Under the pieces are notes generated by a model that worked only from the letters and a program-made list of their open reading frames with translations, was not told the origin of the DNA and searched no databases. The translations under genes and the position numbers were made by a program. Below are positions 27,501 to 38,810 of a stretch of DNA of 64,000 nucleotides, one piece after another (the stretch's first letter is position 1; each line of letters begins with the position of its first letter). This stretch comes from Exophiala sp. HKRS030 (lineage: Eukaryota > Ascomycota > Eurotiomycetes > Chaetothyriales > Herpotrichiellaceae), in NCBI GenBank assembly GCA_023897205.1, contig JAHWDD010000004.1, positions 434,001 through 498,000 of the forward strand. Direction: 5' to 3'.

Positions 27501-27680
27501 GAGTTGTGTCCGGGGTAAGACTGGGGATATATAAGTCCTTATGGCGGTATTGTCGCGGACGATTGAGAATAGATGAGAGGGAGATTTCGGAGCAGAGGCA
27601 GAAATTTTGGAGAAGAGCTGCAGGCTTGCCGACGCTGCAGATGAATTGGTACCACAAGTTCGACTTGATTTGCTGAGCAT
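24519..27680 (-). CDS. ADE3/MIS1: C1-tetrahydrofolate synthase, trifunctional, with alternative starts
   Basis: One uninterrupted exon of 1,053 codons. It interconverts one-carbon folates: methylenetetrahydrofolate dehydrogenase, methenyl cyclohydrolase and 10-formyltetrahydrofolate synthetase. Residues 115-420 are the dehydrogenase/cyclohydrolase domain (catalytic YVRMK at 165-169, [19 protein letters not shown] at 383-390). Residues ~440-1053 are the synthetase with ATP-binding GEGKST at 492-497. The start at 27680 gives a 114-residue leader rich in Ser, Arg and Lys with almost no acids, fitting a mitochondrial signal ending near RAFSSTSLA. An internal ATG at 27338 (MGAKKIDG) gives the cytosolic form. 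Yeast uses two genes (ADE3, MIS1); here one may supply both. Confidence 0.96.
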   Translation of the reverse strand: MLSKSSRTCGTNSSAASASLQLFSKISASAPKSPSHLFSIVRDNTAIRTYISPVLPRTQLHRPGKPRTHVSGRKHSIKLLHISSKTPLSEASPFPAPPVPSQSPIRAFSSTSLAMGAKKIDGKVIAQKIRERLATEIAEKQKTNPRYKPCLKIIQVGDRPDSTTYVRMKLKAAEEAGIDCALIHLPSSISEPELLQQITEFNNDPAVHGILVQLPLPKQLSEHTITSAVLDEKDVDGFGATNIGELAKRGGKPFFVPCTPKGVMVLLQESGVELKGKTAVVLGRSDIVGSPVSFLLKNADATVTVCHSKTQNLKEVVKQADIVVAAIGQATFVKGDWLKPGVVVIDVGTNFVPDSSKASGQRLVGDVDFDAAVEVASQITPVPGGVGPMTVAMLMQNVVDAASSYFERLKARHITPLPLKLQSPVPSDITISRAQHPRQITDIASDIGIAPHELEPYGAYKAKVDLSLLSRLDHRKNGKYVLVSGITPTPLGEGKSTTTMGLTQALGAHLGRLTFANVRQPSMGPTFGIKGGAAGGGYSQVIPMDEFNLHLTGDIHAVTAANNLLAAAIDTRMFHESTQKDGPLYKRLVPSKKGKREFAPIMFRRLKKLGIEKTDPNDLTEDEIRRFARLDIDPETITWRRVLDVNDRHLRGITIGQAPTEKGHTRETGFDISVASECMAILALSNDLKDLRERLGRMVIGSSKAGDPITCDDLGAGGALTALMKDAIKPNLMQSLEGTPVFVHAGPFANISIGNSSVLADKLALKLAGTEADEDHDAKAGFVVTEAGFDFTMGGERFFNIKCRSSGLVPDVVVVVATIRALKVHGGGPEISAGAPLPEAYRTENTEMLRAGCVNLKKHIANAKSYGIPVVVAINKFDTDTEAELKVIEEEALAAGAEAAVPANHWAEGGAGAVDLANAVIQASSKPKDFKLLYGLDGTVQERIEKIGKEMYGADKVEFSELAQKKVDLYTKQGFGNLPICIAKTQYSLSHDPALKGAPTGFTVPIRDVRLADGAGYLYALAADIQTIPGLPTAPGYFNVDVDPETGEIDGLF

Positions 27681-28097
27681 CTTACAGCCTGTCTCATGGA
27701 CGATAATGCAGATGCAAGACTCAGGAATCTAATGTCTCCTCATTTCGGACGTTCCAGGCATTGTATAGAAAGCGGGTAAAGGTTGACACGGAGTTGTGGT
27801 CATCAAACACGAATTCTTCATTCCATCCAAATTGTCAAAGAAATTGCTTGCGAGTCATGCAAGAGACTTGGAGGGGCAAACACAGTAGATTTGCATGACT
27901 CGTGTCGGAGAAATCGCAGGCTTGGCAACAAATTCCCACATCGAGGCGACTTCGAGCGCACCCTTCGATGAGATACAACTAAGGCCATTTACACAGGACA
28001 ACCTGAAATAAACTCTTGAAGTCGAGTGCAATTCTGAAACATCTTTTCGAGTCCCTGAGGAGCACATTGACAGTTCAAACTATAATATCTGCCCAAG
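27681..28097. promoter_or_regulatory. divergent promoter of MIS1/ADE3 and TIF34
   Basis: 417 bp between two divergent starts. No distinct motif stands out apart from pyrimidine-rich stretches; no gene seen. Confidence 0.4.
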
Positions 28098-29263
28098 ATG
28101 AGGCCCATTCTTCTCCAAGGCCATGTAAGACACAAAAATTCCTTTCTCAGGCAGCAGGAGGACTGACCATGATCTTCACAGGAGCGTTCGCTCAACCAGA
28201 TTAAGTATAACAGGGAAGGCGATCTACTTTTCTCTGTTGCCAAAGATAAAGTCGTCTGTGCTTGGTTCACCAGCAACGGCGAAAGATTAGGAACCTATAG
28301 CGGTCATCAAGGTGCCGTATGGACCGTCGATGTTTCGCCCGACAGTACACTCCTAGCTACTGGTGCTGCCGACAATGCCATCAAACTATGGAATGTGCGA
28401 ACCGGAGAGTGTGTAAAGACATGGGAATGGCCCACCGCCATCAAGAGAGTCCAGTTCAGCGAAGATGGAAAACAACTACTCGCGGTGACGGAGAAGCGTA
28501 TGGGACACCTCGGAACAATCGTCGTCTATGATGTCCGCTACGGTGATGATCTTACCGACCAAGTCAATGAGCATAGCTTGCGAATCGTTTGCGAAGATAG
28601 CAAGGCAACAGTTGCAGGCTGGAGTTATTTGGACCGATATATTATCTCTGGTCACGAAGATGGGACTGTCACTCAGTGGGATGCAAAGGTATGTGCACCA
28701 TGTTATTTTGGCCTAAGCCGTGGTACTGATACGACACTAGACGGGAGAATATCTCATGAGTCAGGAAGTTCATGAGTTCGATACTACCATCAACGATTTA
28801 CAATTCTCACCGGATCGGACTTATTTTATCACTGCTGGAAAAGACAAGACCGCAAGGGTTGGTCATTCATTCTCCATAGGAAAACATGTACTAACAGAAA
28901 CAGATTGTATCTTCCAGAGACCTGAGCATTCTCAAGACATATTATGCCGACACTCCTCTGAACACTGCTGCCATCACTCCCAAAAAGGATTTTGTTATTC
29001 TCGGTGGCGGTCAAGCAGCCATGGATGTTACCACAACCTCGGCACGCCAGGGTAAATTCGAAGCTCGGTTTTATCACAAAATTTTCGAGGACGAGATTGG
29101 TCGTGTCCGCGGTCATTTCGGTCCTCTGAACACTATTGCTGTTCATCCACTCGGTGTTGCCTATGCTAGTGGTGGCGAAGACGGCTATGTCAGATCTCAT
29201 CAGTTTGACAAATCTTACTTTGACTTCATGTATGAAGTGGAAAGAGAACATGCACGAAAGTGA
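28098..29263 (+). CDS. TIF34: translation initiation factor eIF3 subunit i (WD40)
   Basis: Four exons: 28098-28124, 28182-28688, 28741-28857 and 28904-29263 (introns 57, 52 and 46 bp), 336 residues, normal for the family. Starts [19 protein letters not shown], and carries WD40 blades ([44 protein letters not shown]) ending [14 protein letters not shown] and YFDFMYEVE, all typical of eIF3i. It is a beta-propeller in the eIF3 complex that helps recruit mRNA to the 40S subunit. The sequence is clean, without frame breaks. Confidence 0.95.
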
Positions 29264-31075
29264 GCTGTCACAGTTCGGAAAACAGCCGACCACGTTCGAC
29301 AGACTACCGTGTCCCGGGTGGGATTAAGCATTACGTCTATTTGAGCCTTTCACGGTAGGGACCTGCAATCAGTCTGCCAAGCTGAGGAACTGTCGGATTC
29401 ATAGAGTCTATTGCGAAGTCCCCGACGGAGACTCCTTGACATTCGCCCAGGTCCAAGTTAGACGAAAACTCGTTTGTGGCGGGATTGCCATACGATGTTA
29501 CAGACGAAGCGGGCGTCAAATTCTGTTGGAAGGAAACCTCGGGTGTTGGTGCTTTGCAATGGTCTGCCACCTGCAGACATATCAGCTGAAGTCCTGTGCG
29601 GTGGACCACCGTACTACCAATCCTGTGGAGATCCCTTTTTCAAGGCCCGATCGACCAGACGAACAATCTCCTAGCCTGAGTGGTGCAACGCCACCGAGAA
29701 TCTAGCAAGCAAGCAAGGATCTCTGTAACGGGTTCAAGATTGTGCAGTCAAGTTAATTGCCTGACACAATCGGCATTGATCGGCATTGATTTCATCAATG
29801 GACGAGATCACTATCAAGTCCTGACTGTCCTCTGTCAAGTCCTCATTGCGTCTAGCACGGTCCAGGCACCTGGGTATGGTTTGCATTGTCTTAAGGCGGA
29901 CAGATTCCGGGGAGATCATATGCATCACCGACCACAATGGTACAACATGGACGGCAGGAAGGCAGGGGTTTGTTGGGCACAGGCAGATACTTGCATGGGC
30001 AGAGGCTGCAGTCCTGATCGAAGATAGACAGAACATGGACTAGGATGAATTAGGATGATCAAAGACGAATTGATGAAGATGATCACCAGACATGGTAATA
30101 TTCATTCTAATAGTGATCCATTCGTGATTCGCATTAGGACAGCATGGATGAAATACCGTGGCCGTCCCAAGTAGTCGAAAATCCTCCAATCACCTCAACT
30201 GCACGATTCGGCTCGCTTCGCTCATATCCGGATTCTGTCTTGACTCTTCAGGCATGCGGTGACTAAACTTTCAAGCTACAGACAGCTTGGTACGCCTCAG
30301 AAGGATGCCTACCCACTCCCTGCGGATGATCTGGCAGTCATTCGGCGGGACGCGATCGATGATGATGGTATGACCTTTGATTGCCCATATCTTGTTCTGC
30401 AATGTTCCATCTTATCTAGCCACCAGATCGATGAAGCTGACTACAACTCGTACTCTAGTGACCTAGAATGTCCACGGGCCGTGGGAGCTCGAATCAGACA
30501 TTAGTCATCCCATGACATAATGTCGGACTCTTGGTGTTGAATCACTACTGAGTCACTGTTGCGATGGTCGTATTCTCTTTTTGCGGAGAACGAAGAACCC
30601 CTCCATTTTCTACCCGTTAGGGTTCGCCATTCACCACTCACATCCCACCAAGAGCGACCAATGCCGCTTTGCTTCTTGAGGTAGCATAGCACATTTCTGC
30701 CCACCTGACACTTTGTGGTGGACTTCTGTGCAAGAATTAAAAACGTCTACCTAGCTCTTGTCTAGTGTTTTTCGTTTGATTTTCTGCCTGGCTGCAATTA
30801 TATTAGCGAACGAAGCTGGCATCGTTGTCTCGGCTGCCCTTTCGCTCCAGGAGCTGTCTAGTTGCTGATGTAAGGAGATTCAAAGCCTTCACCGAGGGGA
30901 GCAGATTCCCTGTATGGAGCTATAGCTGTCACGATCTTCAACGGTCAGCGAGCCTTGCAAGAGCCGCCACCTTCCTTAGGTTCTCGGACCGTAACCAAGC
31001 GATATTGCATAATCTATAACGGTATCACCTCTTTTATTAGGCCGTCCAACCTGACAATTTACTCAAGGCGCAAAA
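29264..31075. other. 1.8 kb intergenic, no gene seen
   Basis: Several open frames of 60-115 codons occur on both strands, but they overlap, lack motifs and give unnatural composition. No tRNA-like arm pairing was found by eye. The last ~350 bp before 31076 would be the promoter of the SRPBCC-like gene. Confidence 0.45.
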
Positions 31076-32347
31076 ATGGCTGCTTCGAAAACGGATTTCT
31101 CAACACCTGACATTCCCATGTCCGAGGCGACATGGCATGTGTCAGCGTGTACAAGAATCAATGCCCCGGCATCGCTCGTTTTTCGCACGCTTCGAAATAC
31201 AGAGACTTGGAAGGATTGGAATCGATGGATACCGCATGTGACCATCACAGACCAACCTGATGATGACGACGATGCGACAATTGCAGAGATCGAAGAAATC
31301 GTGCGAAATACCTCTATCGCCGTCAACCACGATTCAGAAATCACGGACGGAGGAATCATGCCTGAAATTCAAAAGGAGGAACCCAGACGAGGTAGTATCA
31401 CCTGGGCAGCTGTCGGAGCCCATAGCGGTGGAGCCAGTCTGAGTCCGCCCAACACTGGGAAACGAACATCTCACGACCGACCGCGAAGCTCAGAAGGATT
31501 TATTCCGCCGCCAGTAACGCGCCAACGTCTAGCCAGTAATGCAAGCAGAATTTCTGGCGTCTCGAGCACATCCGACACACCACGCAGCAACTCCAATGGC
31601 GGCCTGTCAGGAGCGCAGAAGTTCCAAGCCTCACAAGAAGCACGCAAAGCGTCCATAGCCTCTGGCCAGGGTGCTGCACCCACCACTCAAGGGACCTCTG
31701 TCATGCTTGACATACCAGGAAGCAATTCCGTTCTCCTCCCAGCGCCAAAGAACACAACTGCAACCGCACTTGCTGTGGCCCAAAAGGACAGTGGAAGACG
31801 GAAAAGTAGCGCCAGTGGTTATGCTGAGAAGAAACGTCTCCACCTCAATGCCATTTATGGTGAACCGAGTGTGCGGATTCAGGAAGGAACCAAAATGACA
31901 CTTCACATGAAAATGAAACTCCCCACTACTCCGTCTGTGACCAGAGACTTTAGTGTTATCACGACTGAAGTCTCGCGGCCAGACGACCCATTAGATGATG
32001 CAGGTCCTGGGGCGCTCCAACGCACACAGACTCATACCGTCAGCAAATCCGGCGTGTACCGCCTTGTTTGGACATTAGAGTCAAAGTATCACCCTCCGAA
32101 ATCGTATCCGAAGTTTCTCTTCCAGATGCAAAGAGTCCACGAGATTCGACCGATAGTGCAGGGCGACGGAAAGGAAATGTGCGAGTATTGGGACTGGGAG
32201 GCGCAAAGAGGCATGTTGGCGAAGAAGTTCAAAAAGGAGTATGCAAAGTATTACGAGGAAAGAATGAAGGAATGGGGAATCAGGCTAGGTGAATTTTGTG
32301 AGAGCATGGGTGGGGCCGTTGAGAGGAGAGATTTCATGGTCGGATGA
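31076..32347 (+). CDS. SRPBCC/START-like lipid-binding-fold protein, fungal, function unknown
   Basis: Single exon of 423 codons. The N-terminus (TWHVSACTRINAPASLVFRTLRNTETWKDWNRWIPHVTI) is a classic opening of an SRPBCC domain: a strand, INAP-LVF helix and W--WN-W-P. The C-terminal half resumes beta-rich text (VRIQEGTKMTLHMKMKL, VTRDFSVITTEVSRPD, SGVYRLVWTLE) and a final helix with FLFQMQRVHEIR, as in that fold. Between them, residues ~100-260 are a Ser/Thr/Pro-rich, probably disordered insertion. The fold binds hydrophobic ligands; substrate and role here are unknown. Start chosen at the first ATG (MAASKTDF). Confidence 0.75.
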   Translation: MAASKTDFSTPDIPMSEATWHVSACTRINAPASLVFRTLRNTETWKDWNRWIPHVTITDQPDDDDDATIAEIEEIVRNTSIAVNHDSEITDGGIMPEIQKEEPRRGSITWAAVGAHSGGASLSPPNTGKRTSHDRPRSSEGFIPPPVTRQRLASNASRISGVSSTSDTPRSNSNGGLSGAQKFQASQEARKASIASGQGAAPTTQGTSVMLDIPGSNSVLLPAPKNTTATALAVAQKDSGRRKSSASGYAEKKRLHLNAIYGEPSVRIQEGTKMTLHMKMKLPTTPSVTRDFSVITTEVSRPDDPLDDAGPGALQRTQTHTVSKSGVYRLVWTLESKYHPPKSYPKFLFQMQRVHEIRPIVQGDGKEMCEYWDWEAQRGMLAKKFKKEYAKYYEERMKEWGIRLGEFCESMGGAVERRDFMVG

Positions 32348-34476
32348 TTCGCCAGAGAAACTCTCCTGCCAGGATCAAAGGCAGCACAACATGGAAGGAA
32401 GCACGAAGGAGGAGGACAGAAGGCCGTGTCTGTCTGATTCGGCAAATTTGCGCAATGCCTGGACAGATATTGTACGCATCTTCGAAGCCCTCTTGAAATG
32501 GAGGTGACAAGTCCGACCAGCGATGACACAGGACAACCTCCCAGCTACCTTCGCCTTTCGTTCCGTCTCATTATTGTCATAACAATGATTATGCATACTT
32601 CAATCCTCCAGGAGGTCGATCTTTCGCACAGAGCCCCTGAACCTGACCATTCCTCGGCAAATGGTATACCCGCACCACCATCCGCTCTTCTTCAACACCT
32701 ATCTCACCTCATACAGCATATCAAATCACTTGACTCCGGGATGAATCGGACAACGAGACTACGTTTTCCCCACATCAAACAAGATCAAGGTTTGGATCCC
32801 CGGATCCAGATGGATAACCCCGGACATCAACCCGAGTATCTTTTGATCCCTTTTGGGCCTTCTCCACGTTTCGGCGAGTATTTCCGTTTTCCAGATTATC
32901 ACCGACCGACATACACAAGGCACCGGTCTGAAAACAGTGCGGGAAGGCTTCAGTATAGTTGTCCTTCGTCCTGGACTAATTTTAACGTCCGAGCTCTACC
33001 CAACCCCTTTACCAAAGGGCAACAACTTCAAACAAAGATTCAGCACAGACCATAGCGGCAAGGCCCGAATGGATGATCAACAGTTTTTAATGATGACTCT
33101 ATATTATAAGAGCACAAATGTTCTGATGGGTTTGAATATAACGACCATATTTTTGCTGTCAGTTGCTATTTGGATATATGATTTTGAATTATCCCCAGAT
33201 CGAGATCGACCGCTGATGGCAATATTAATCCGAAGATGTTACAGCTACCGGTCATCAATGAAATACTGTAGTATCTATACACGTAATACTATTTCAGTCA
33301 CAGACCAATGCTCGAACTTGATTGATTTGTACTGTTGATCATTTGGAACTAGTAGCGGGACACATTCGAGTTGGTCATTTCTCGCCACAAGAAGAGGGTA
33401 GAATTCCATGTGATATCCGCAGTTATGCTAGACCCTCCATTTAAAGACGATCACATGTAGAATACCTCTGTGACACTGATAGAGCGGGTCGATCACTGAT
33501 TATGAATGCTTTTGAAAAAGGGAAGGCCATTCTCGAAATTTCATCGTTTCACAATCACGGAACCGCAATAAACGACAGCATTCAAGTTGATCGACTACCT
33601 GTGCATGGATTTGACCGCAGATTTAGTCTCGATGAGCTGCCTTTGATACGTGATAACCATGCTGCACTGGTGACTTCTGCAGTCCAAAGATAACAGGTCT
33701 GTAGCGAGGTGTGAGTGGTTCGAAGAGCAGAGTCGTAAAGGCGACGAGATCGAGTTGACTCAGACCACTGTACCACTGGTTGTCACTTCGTCGAGATCCA
33801 CCTATTATCTGGATCCTTGTATAGCGTGAACCGGCTTTTGCACTATGCGCATTGCTCACTTACCTCAATCTTCTGTTGCCGACACAAAGCAACGTAGGCC
33901 CGGAGATACGTAGTTCCTCAGCCGAGGCCAGACCAACTTGATAGTGCTACAGGGAACCTACATGTGAATCTGTTATCTCGACTCACGACCGGATACACAT
34001 CCGTTGAGCAGCATTGTAAAACGACGGTGCTGATTGGCGACTACGGAATGGCAACCGAGAAACGAATGCCTCCGAACCACGCTACGGCAAGCAGCCGATT
34101 CAGCGTCGCTGGTGTGAAGTCAAGATTTAGGACTAGATCCTTGCATGGGCGCACAAGACCGTTACCTCGTGGCCTTGTATCGATTTCGCCGCTTCGTATC
34201 CTATCAAAGCCTCGATGTTGATCATGGAAGTTCTGGAACATTGCCGTCCACTCTTGCACCTGTGTTCAAGCATGGGAACTCTGATAAGCATGGCATCCTC
34301 GTGGAGTGATCCGAAGAGCTGGCGAGTATATAGTCATGGTGTTCCATCTCAGAAGACCCATACAACCAGAGTCGTCGAGAGGCAGCATCGTCAACAATAG
34401 GCCCACAACCATTGACGCATCCACGTATATCAAGAGCGAAGTGGAAAACCAACTTCTCTATCACTGACTCGCCAAC
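32348..34476. other. 2.1 kb intergenic with only doubtful open frames
   Basis: A 185-codon plus frame at 32498-33055 (with an overlapping 161-codon frame at 32853-33338) is the longest, but has no recognisable domain and no support from splicing or composition. The rest holds shorter chance frames. The interval includes the permease promoter. Confidence 0.4.
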
Positions 34477-36530
34477 ATGTCCAAATCCTTCGAAGACAAA
34501 TTCGTCTCTTCAGACGAACCCAAGCTCAGTCCTACCGATGGACCAACAGACACTCTCAGGCCTGTCGAGAGCCTCGAGCAAGCACAGATAATCGAGCTTG
34601 AAGAAAATAGAAATGGCCAATTCCACCGCTCGTTCAGTCCTCGCCAGGTGCACGTATGTTTCTCCCCTTCACCCATACCTCACAGTTACCCAGCGTTAAC
34701 AACCCTTTCCAGATCATATCATTGGGCTCCAACATCGGGAGTGGTGTGTTTATTGGCGTTGGCAAAGCACTCGCTACAGGAGGGCCGGGAAATATGGTTC
34801 TCGCTTATGGAATCGTCTGCTCTGGAGTCTGGGCTGTGCTTCAAACGCTGTCGGAAATGACGATTGCATTTCCCACGTCGGGAAACTATATCGACTATGC
34901 AGGCCGCTGGGTTGATCCTGCGCTTGCATTCGGTGCTGGCTTTGCTGAATGGCTAGGTATGTATAAAATCCAGCGAGACTTGCCATCACCCACAGAGTTA
35001 ACAATGTAACAGGTTGGGTCTCCATCGTTGGTGCCGAAGCGACCTTCTTCACTATCCTCGTCAACTACTGGGCTCAGGGTTCTTTCTCTATGGCCGTTGG
35101 ATGTAAGAATTTCCGTCATTGTTTCTTCACACTATATGTGCTGACCTTCTGTGCCTAGTGTCCGTCTTTACCGTCGCATCACTCGCTATCTTCGTCCTGC
35201 CGAATAAATGGTTCGCCTGGTTTGAATACTTCACGTCGCTCGTCAAGATCTTTACCTTCCTCCTGATCATCTTCCTCTCTCTGGCCATCACTCTCGGAGC
35301 TGGTCCAGATGGTTATCTGCACAAGGGGAGTCCTGGACCGAACTACCAGCGTTCAAGAACGGATTCGCGGTAAGAGACACCGATCTAGCTAGTCTATGCT
35401 TCCACTTTTACTAACGACAACCCAGGGGTTTTGCAGTTGCACTCTCCTCGCGATATGGGCAGTCGGCGACCAAGTCTTCATTGGCATAATGGGCGGTGAA
35501 GCCCAAAGCCCACGTATGTCGATGGCGCACGCGACGAAGCTCGTGCCATTCCGCGTCAACATCGTCTACATGCTCAGCGTGGTGTTCGTGACTCTGATGG
35601 TGCGATCCGACGACGACCATTTACTAGGCGGATCCGGCATCACAGCCTCACCGTTCATCATTGCAATCAACGACGTGGGTATTCCAGGAATCGGAGACGT
35701 CCTCAACGCCGGCATGATCATTGGTATTCTCGGCATCTCAGCCGAAGCCATCTACCTGTGTTCCCGAGTCCTTCGCACAATGGCGCATCAGAAGTTGATC
35801 CCGGAGGTATTGGCCAAGGTCGACAGCGCAGGCCGACCACGATGGGCGCTGATCATCAGCTGTGTCTTCGCTGTCATTATCACATATATCCAACTCTCAG
35901 GTAAGTCTCACCCCACCCAACACTCCAAGCCACATCACATAAAATACTAACCATATCCAATTTCCAGCTGGCGGTCTGGAAGTATTCGGCTGGCTCCTCT
36001 CGATCACCAGCGCCTCGTTCTTCTCCATGTGGATCATCATCAGCATCACGAACTGGCGGTTCCACCAAGCACTGGAAGCGCAAAACGACCCGCTATTCAC
36101 CGAAGTCTACGCGTGGCGAGCGTGGAAATGGCCCGTGCCCCCAGTCCACCTGATGCTCGTCTCGGGCCTACTCCTCGCATGCTGCCTCGCCATCTCGATC
36201 AAACCTTTGGTAAGTTCTTTGCGCCCCAGTCAAAATTCCCTCCAAACAAACTCGGTCCCAGTTTATGATACAAGACTGATTCTTTGTCTTTGGCAGGGCG
36301 ACGCTCCCTTTTCCGTATACGGGTTCTTCCAATATAACCTGGGCCTGCTCATGATTGTCGGCTGCACGCTGCTGTACAAGGTCATCATGCGAACGAAACT
36401 GGTCGATCCCAGAACCGCGGATCTCGTTCACGGCCGTCGCACCCTGAGTGTCGAGGAGATCAAGGAGCTCGATGCCTATTATGGTATGTCGAGGTGGCGT
36501 CGCTTCTTGACGTATGTGCAGCTCTGGTAG
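34477..36530 (+). CDS. amino-acid permease (APC/YAT family), one apparent frame break
   Basis: Seven exons: 34477-34653, 34713-34956, 35013-35102, 35159-35369, 35426-35900, 35968-36209 and 36297-36530, with six introns of 56-87 bp. After a hydrophilic N-terminus comes the family signature (IISLGSNIGSGVFIGVGKAL, then GPGNMVLAYGIV and MTIAFPTSGNYIDYAGRWVDPALAFGAGFAEW). About twelve membrane spans follow, through WAVGDQVFIGIMGGEAQSPR and AINDVGIPGIGDVLNAGMI. These are proton-coupled plasma-membrane uptake systems; the substrate cannot be told. In exon 4, after YLHKG, the given frame is wrong: one more G in GGGG 35325-35328 restores the expected ESW-ELPAF-NGF text and leads in frame into exon 5. 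The total is then 557 residues. Confidence 0.88.
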
Positions 36531-37493
36531 GCCCTGGGGACATGGGACTATAATTGTGACCACAGACGAGCAATGGACCGTTGGGTTTCGCAGTGTGGTG
36601 TTGTGCGCATGCGTGCGTGCGTAAGTTCAGTGTTCTGTTCTGTTCTGTAGTGTGGGAGAAGAGTGAGTGTAACGACGAGATGAATCCTCTATGAGCGAAG
36701 TATCGGGTGGTGGTCGCATGTTTATGAAGATATATATACCCTGCGATTTTCTGTCTTTCCCGAATCACGAATCTTCATATCCCATTATTTTCTCACTCCT
36801 GTCAAGGCGGCAAAATCTCTCACTTTGGACCTTAAGAAATATGATTCCTCTTGACACTATGTTGTCTCCCTCTCCCTCCCTCCCTCCCTCTCTCCAAGGC
36901 ATTTCCTCGAAGACAGCGGGGACTAATGTAATTGAATACCCAGATCCCTATGTACATACATCCAGATACGGATCCACATCCTGCTTGCAATCACCGGCAT
37001 GGGATCGTTCCACAAGTCCCAGGTAGGCCTGGAGGTACAAGTACGTAGATATGTACAGTGCAATATAAACGAGACATGATTCACTCCGGCGGAGAGTTGT
37101 ATCCAGCAATCATGGAAATAGCGTGCGGGAAGATGTGGGAGATCTACGTTGGTTTCTCTTCACATAGCTAATCACAAGGGCAACTAGTTGGACTTATTGG
37201 CTTCATATGGTTTCATTCTGGTCGTTGTTGAGCATTGTGCTCTTCGCCTATTATACATTCTAGTTTTGATACATATGCCGATATTTCGAGGTGTTATTGT
37301 GACCTTCGAATAAAGGCTTATCTATGGTGGCTTTTCCCATAGGTGCTGCTCAATATGAGCTGGCTCCGAGGGTGGAATTTGTCGTCGGTTTGACAGCGTA
37401 GCTGTGCATGAAAGGATGACCCTTTCTTCAAAGTCAGCACTTTCTCTACCCCGGGTTTAAGGAAGAGAAGGCTTTGTGTTTGCTCATGTGGGT
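36531..37493. other. intergenic between convergent permease and kinase
   Basis: Nearly 1 kb of 3' flanks. Contains a (TCCC)n microsatellite around 36865-36895 and no convincing gene. Confidence 0.5.
36865..36895 (+). repeat. TCCC microsatellite
   Basis: Short run of CTCCC/TCCC units in the 3' flank of the permease gene. Confidence 0.7.
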
Positions 37494-38810
37494 TTATAGG
37501 TCACCCACCACTTGCCTGGCAATCTCATCCACGATTCCCAACCATTCGGCGGCATTGATTCTGGTCTTGTCAACCTTTCTCACAGCGCCCTGTAAGGATC
37601 TCTCCACAATACCCTTTCTCGGTACACGCTCACCACCAGGACCATTCCTCACATGTTCCAGCACCATCCAGCCCTGCGTCGCCATGACCTGGCGCTGAAA
37701 CATGCTACCAGGGTAGACGAGCAGTTGACCAGTGGCAGCAACAAGGAGAGTCACGGCAAGTGAGAAGACATCCGAATCCGGTGTGGCAGTGGACTCCGGG
37801 TCGCGGAGAACTGCTGACGACAGTAGTTCTGGAGCGGTGTACTCGCGTGTCACAGCGGATAAGGTATTGGGTGTGGGAACTTCTGAGGCGAGAAGTTGCG
37901 ACGAAGAGAAGTCCGTGAGAAGAGGAGTGTATCCAAAAGAGGATTCGGGAGGGGCTTCCGATGCCGAGGGAATGGGTGACAGGAGAATATTGCCTGGTTT
38001 GAGATCACCGTGAACAACACCTGCATGGGTATGGAGCCAAGCGAGGGCGGTGACGAGTTTATAAGCGAGGACAAGCCAGGTAGATGTCGTGCCAATGACG
38101 GGTGAGGCTGACAGAGCCGAGGTTGACTTTGCCTGGTTTGCAAGTTGTGTGCACTTGCGGATGTGGGCTTCTAGTGTGTAGGGAATAGCGGCGAGAACAA
38201 TGGTGGATTTGTCGATGACCCCGTAGAAAGGGACTACAAATTCCGAAGTGTGAGGGATTCTCTGAAGATAATCAAGAGTCTTGGCTTCACTCTGTAGAAT
38301 CTCCTGACTATCACCCCGGGCTGGCTTTTTCACCGCGACTAGTTCCGGTCGTGCTAGAACAGGTGATGATGGTGGTGTGAATCTGGGGTTCACAGACGAT
38401 TTTGAGTGTGTCGTAGCTTTGAAAACGATGCTCCAGGCTCCCGTTCCAAAATAAGCATCGCGACCACGAGCGTCCTTGAGGATTTCAATGTCAAACGGAC
38501 ATTCAGTCACATGATCCGTTGGTAGAGGTTGGTGTTTGATAGTCATGTCTGTCTGAATAGGCTCGAGGGCACTGCCTCGATGTTTGAGGTCGGAAGTTTG
38601 TGGTGTATCTCCTGGTGTTGATGCTTGCTGCGATCGATTATCTGGTGAACGCACTAAACGTGGCGAGGTTGGAGGCGTCAGAACAGAGGATCGGGAGTAT
38701 AATTGCTGTGCTGAAGGAGTCTTGATATCCACGTTGTAAATCAGGTCGGGAGATGTTGGGGGCGTGTTCAATGTTGCTTGTAGCGTTGAAGGTCGGCGAG
38801 GAGTTTCCAT
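37494..38810 (-). CDS. serine/threonine protein kinase, fungal type, DFS in place of DFG
   Basis: Start chosen at ATG 38810 (METPRRPST); the frame is open to 38900, but the extra 30 residues look like untranslated leader. 438 residues, no introns. Residues 1-105 are a Pro/Ser/Thr-rich tail with repeated TPPTSP. Kinase elements are all present: glycine loop FGTGAWSIVFKA, VAVKK lysine (~161), catalytic loop VVHGDLKPGNILL (Asp ~269), TDFSS at ~299-303 where DFG is usual, and YTAPELL. The HRD arginine is replaced by Gly. Because lysine and both aspartates are kept, activity is plausible. It resembles small fungal-lineage kinases; I cannot name an orthologue or substrate. Confidence 0.85.
   Translation of the reverse strand: METPRRPSTLQATLNTPPTSPDLIYNVDIKTPSAQQLYSRSSVLTPPTSPRLVRSPDNRSQQASTPGDTPQTSDLKHRGSALEPIQTDMTIKHQPLPTDHVTECPFDIEILKDARGRDAYFGTGAWSIVFKATTHSKSSVNPRFTPPSSPVLARPELVAVKKPARGDSQEILQSEAKTLDYLQRIPHTSEFVVPFYGVIDKSTIVLAAIPYTLEAHIRKCTQLANQAKSTSALSASPVIGTTSTWLVLAYKLVTALAWLHTHAGVVHGDLKPGNILLSPIPSASEAPPESSFGYTPLLTDFSSSQLLASEVPTPNTLSAVTREYTAPELLSSAVLRDPESTATPDSDVFSLAVTLLVAATGQLLVYPGSMFQRQVMATQGWMVLEHVRNGPGGERVPRKGIVERSLQGAVRKVDKTRINAAEWLGIVDEIARQVVGDL

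Noticed and set aside
32498..33055. 185-codon plus-strand gene after the SRPBCC-like gene
   Set aside because: No domain, odd composition, overlaps another frame of similar length; kept only as a doubtful frame.
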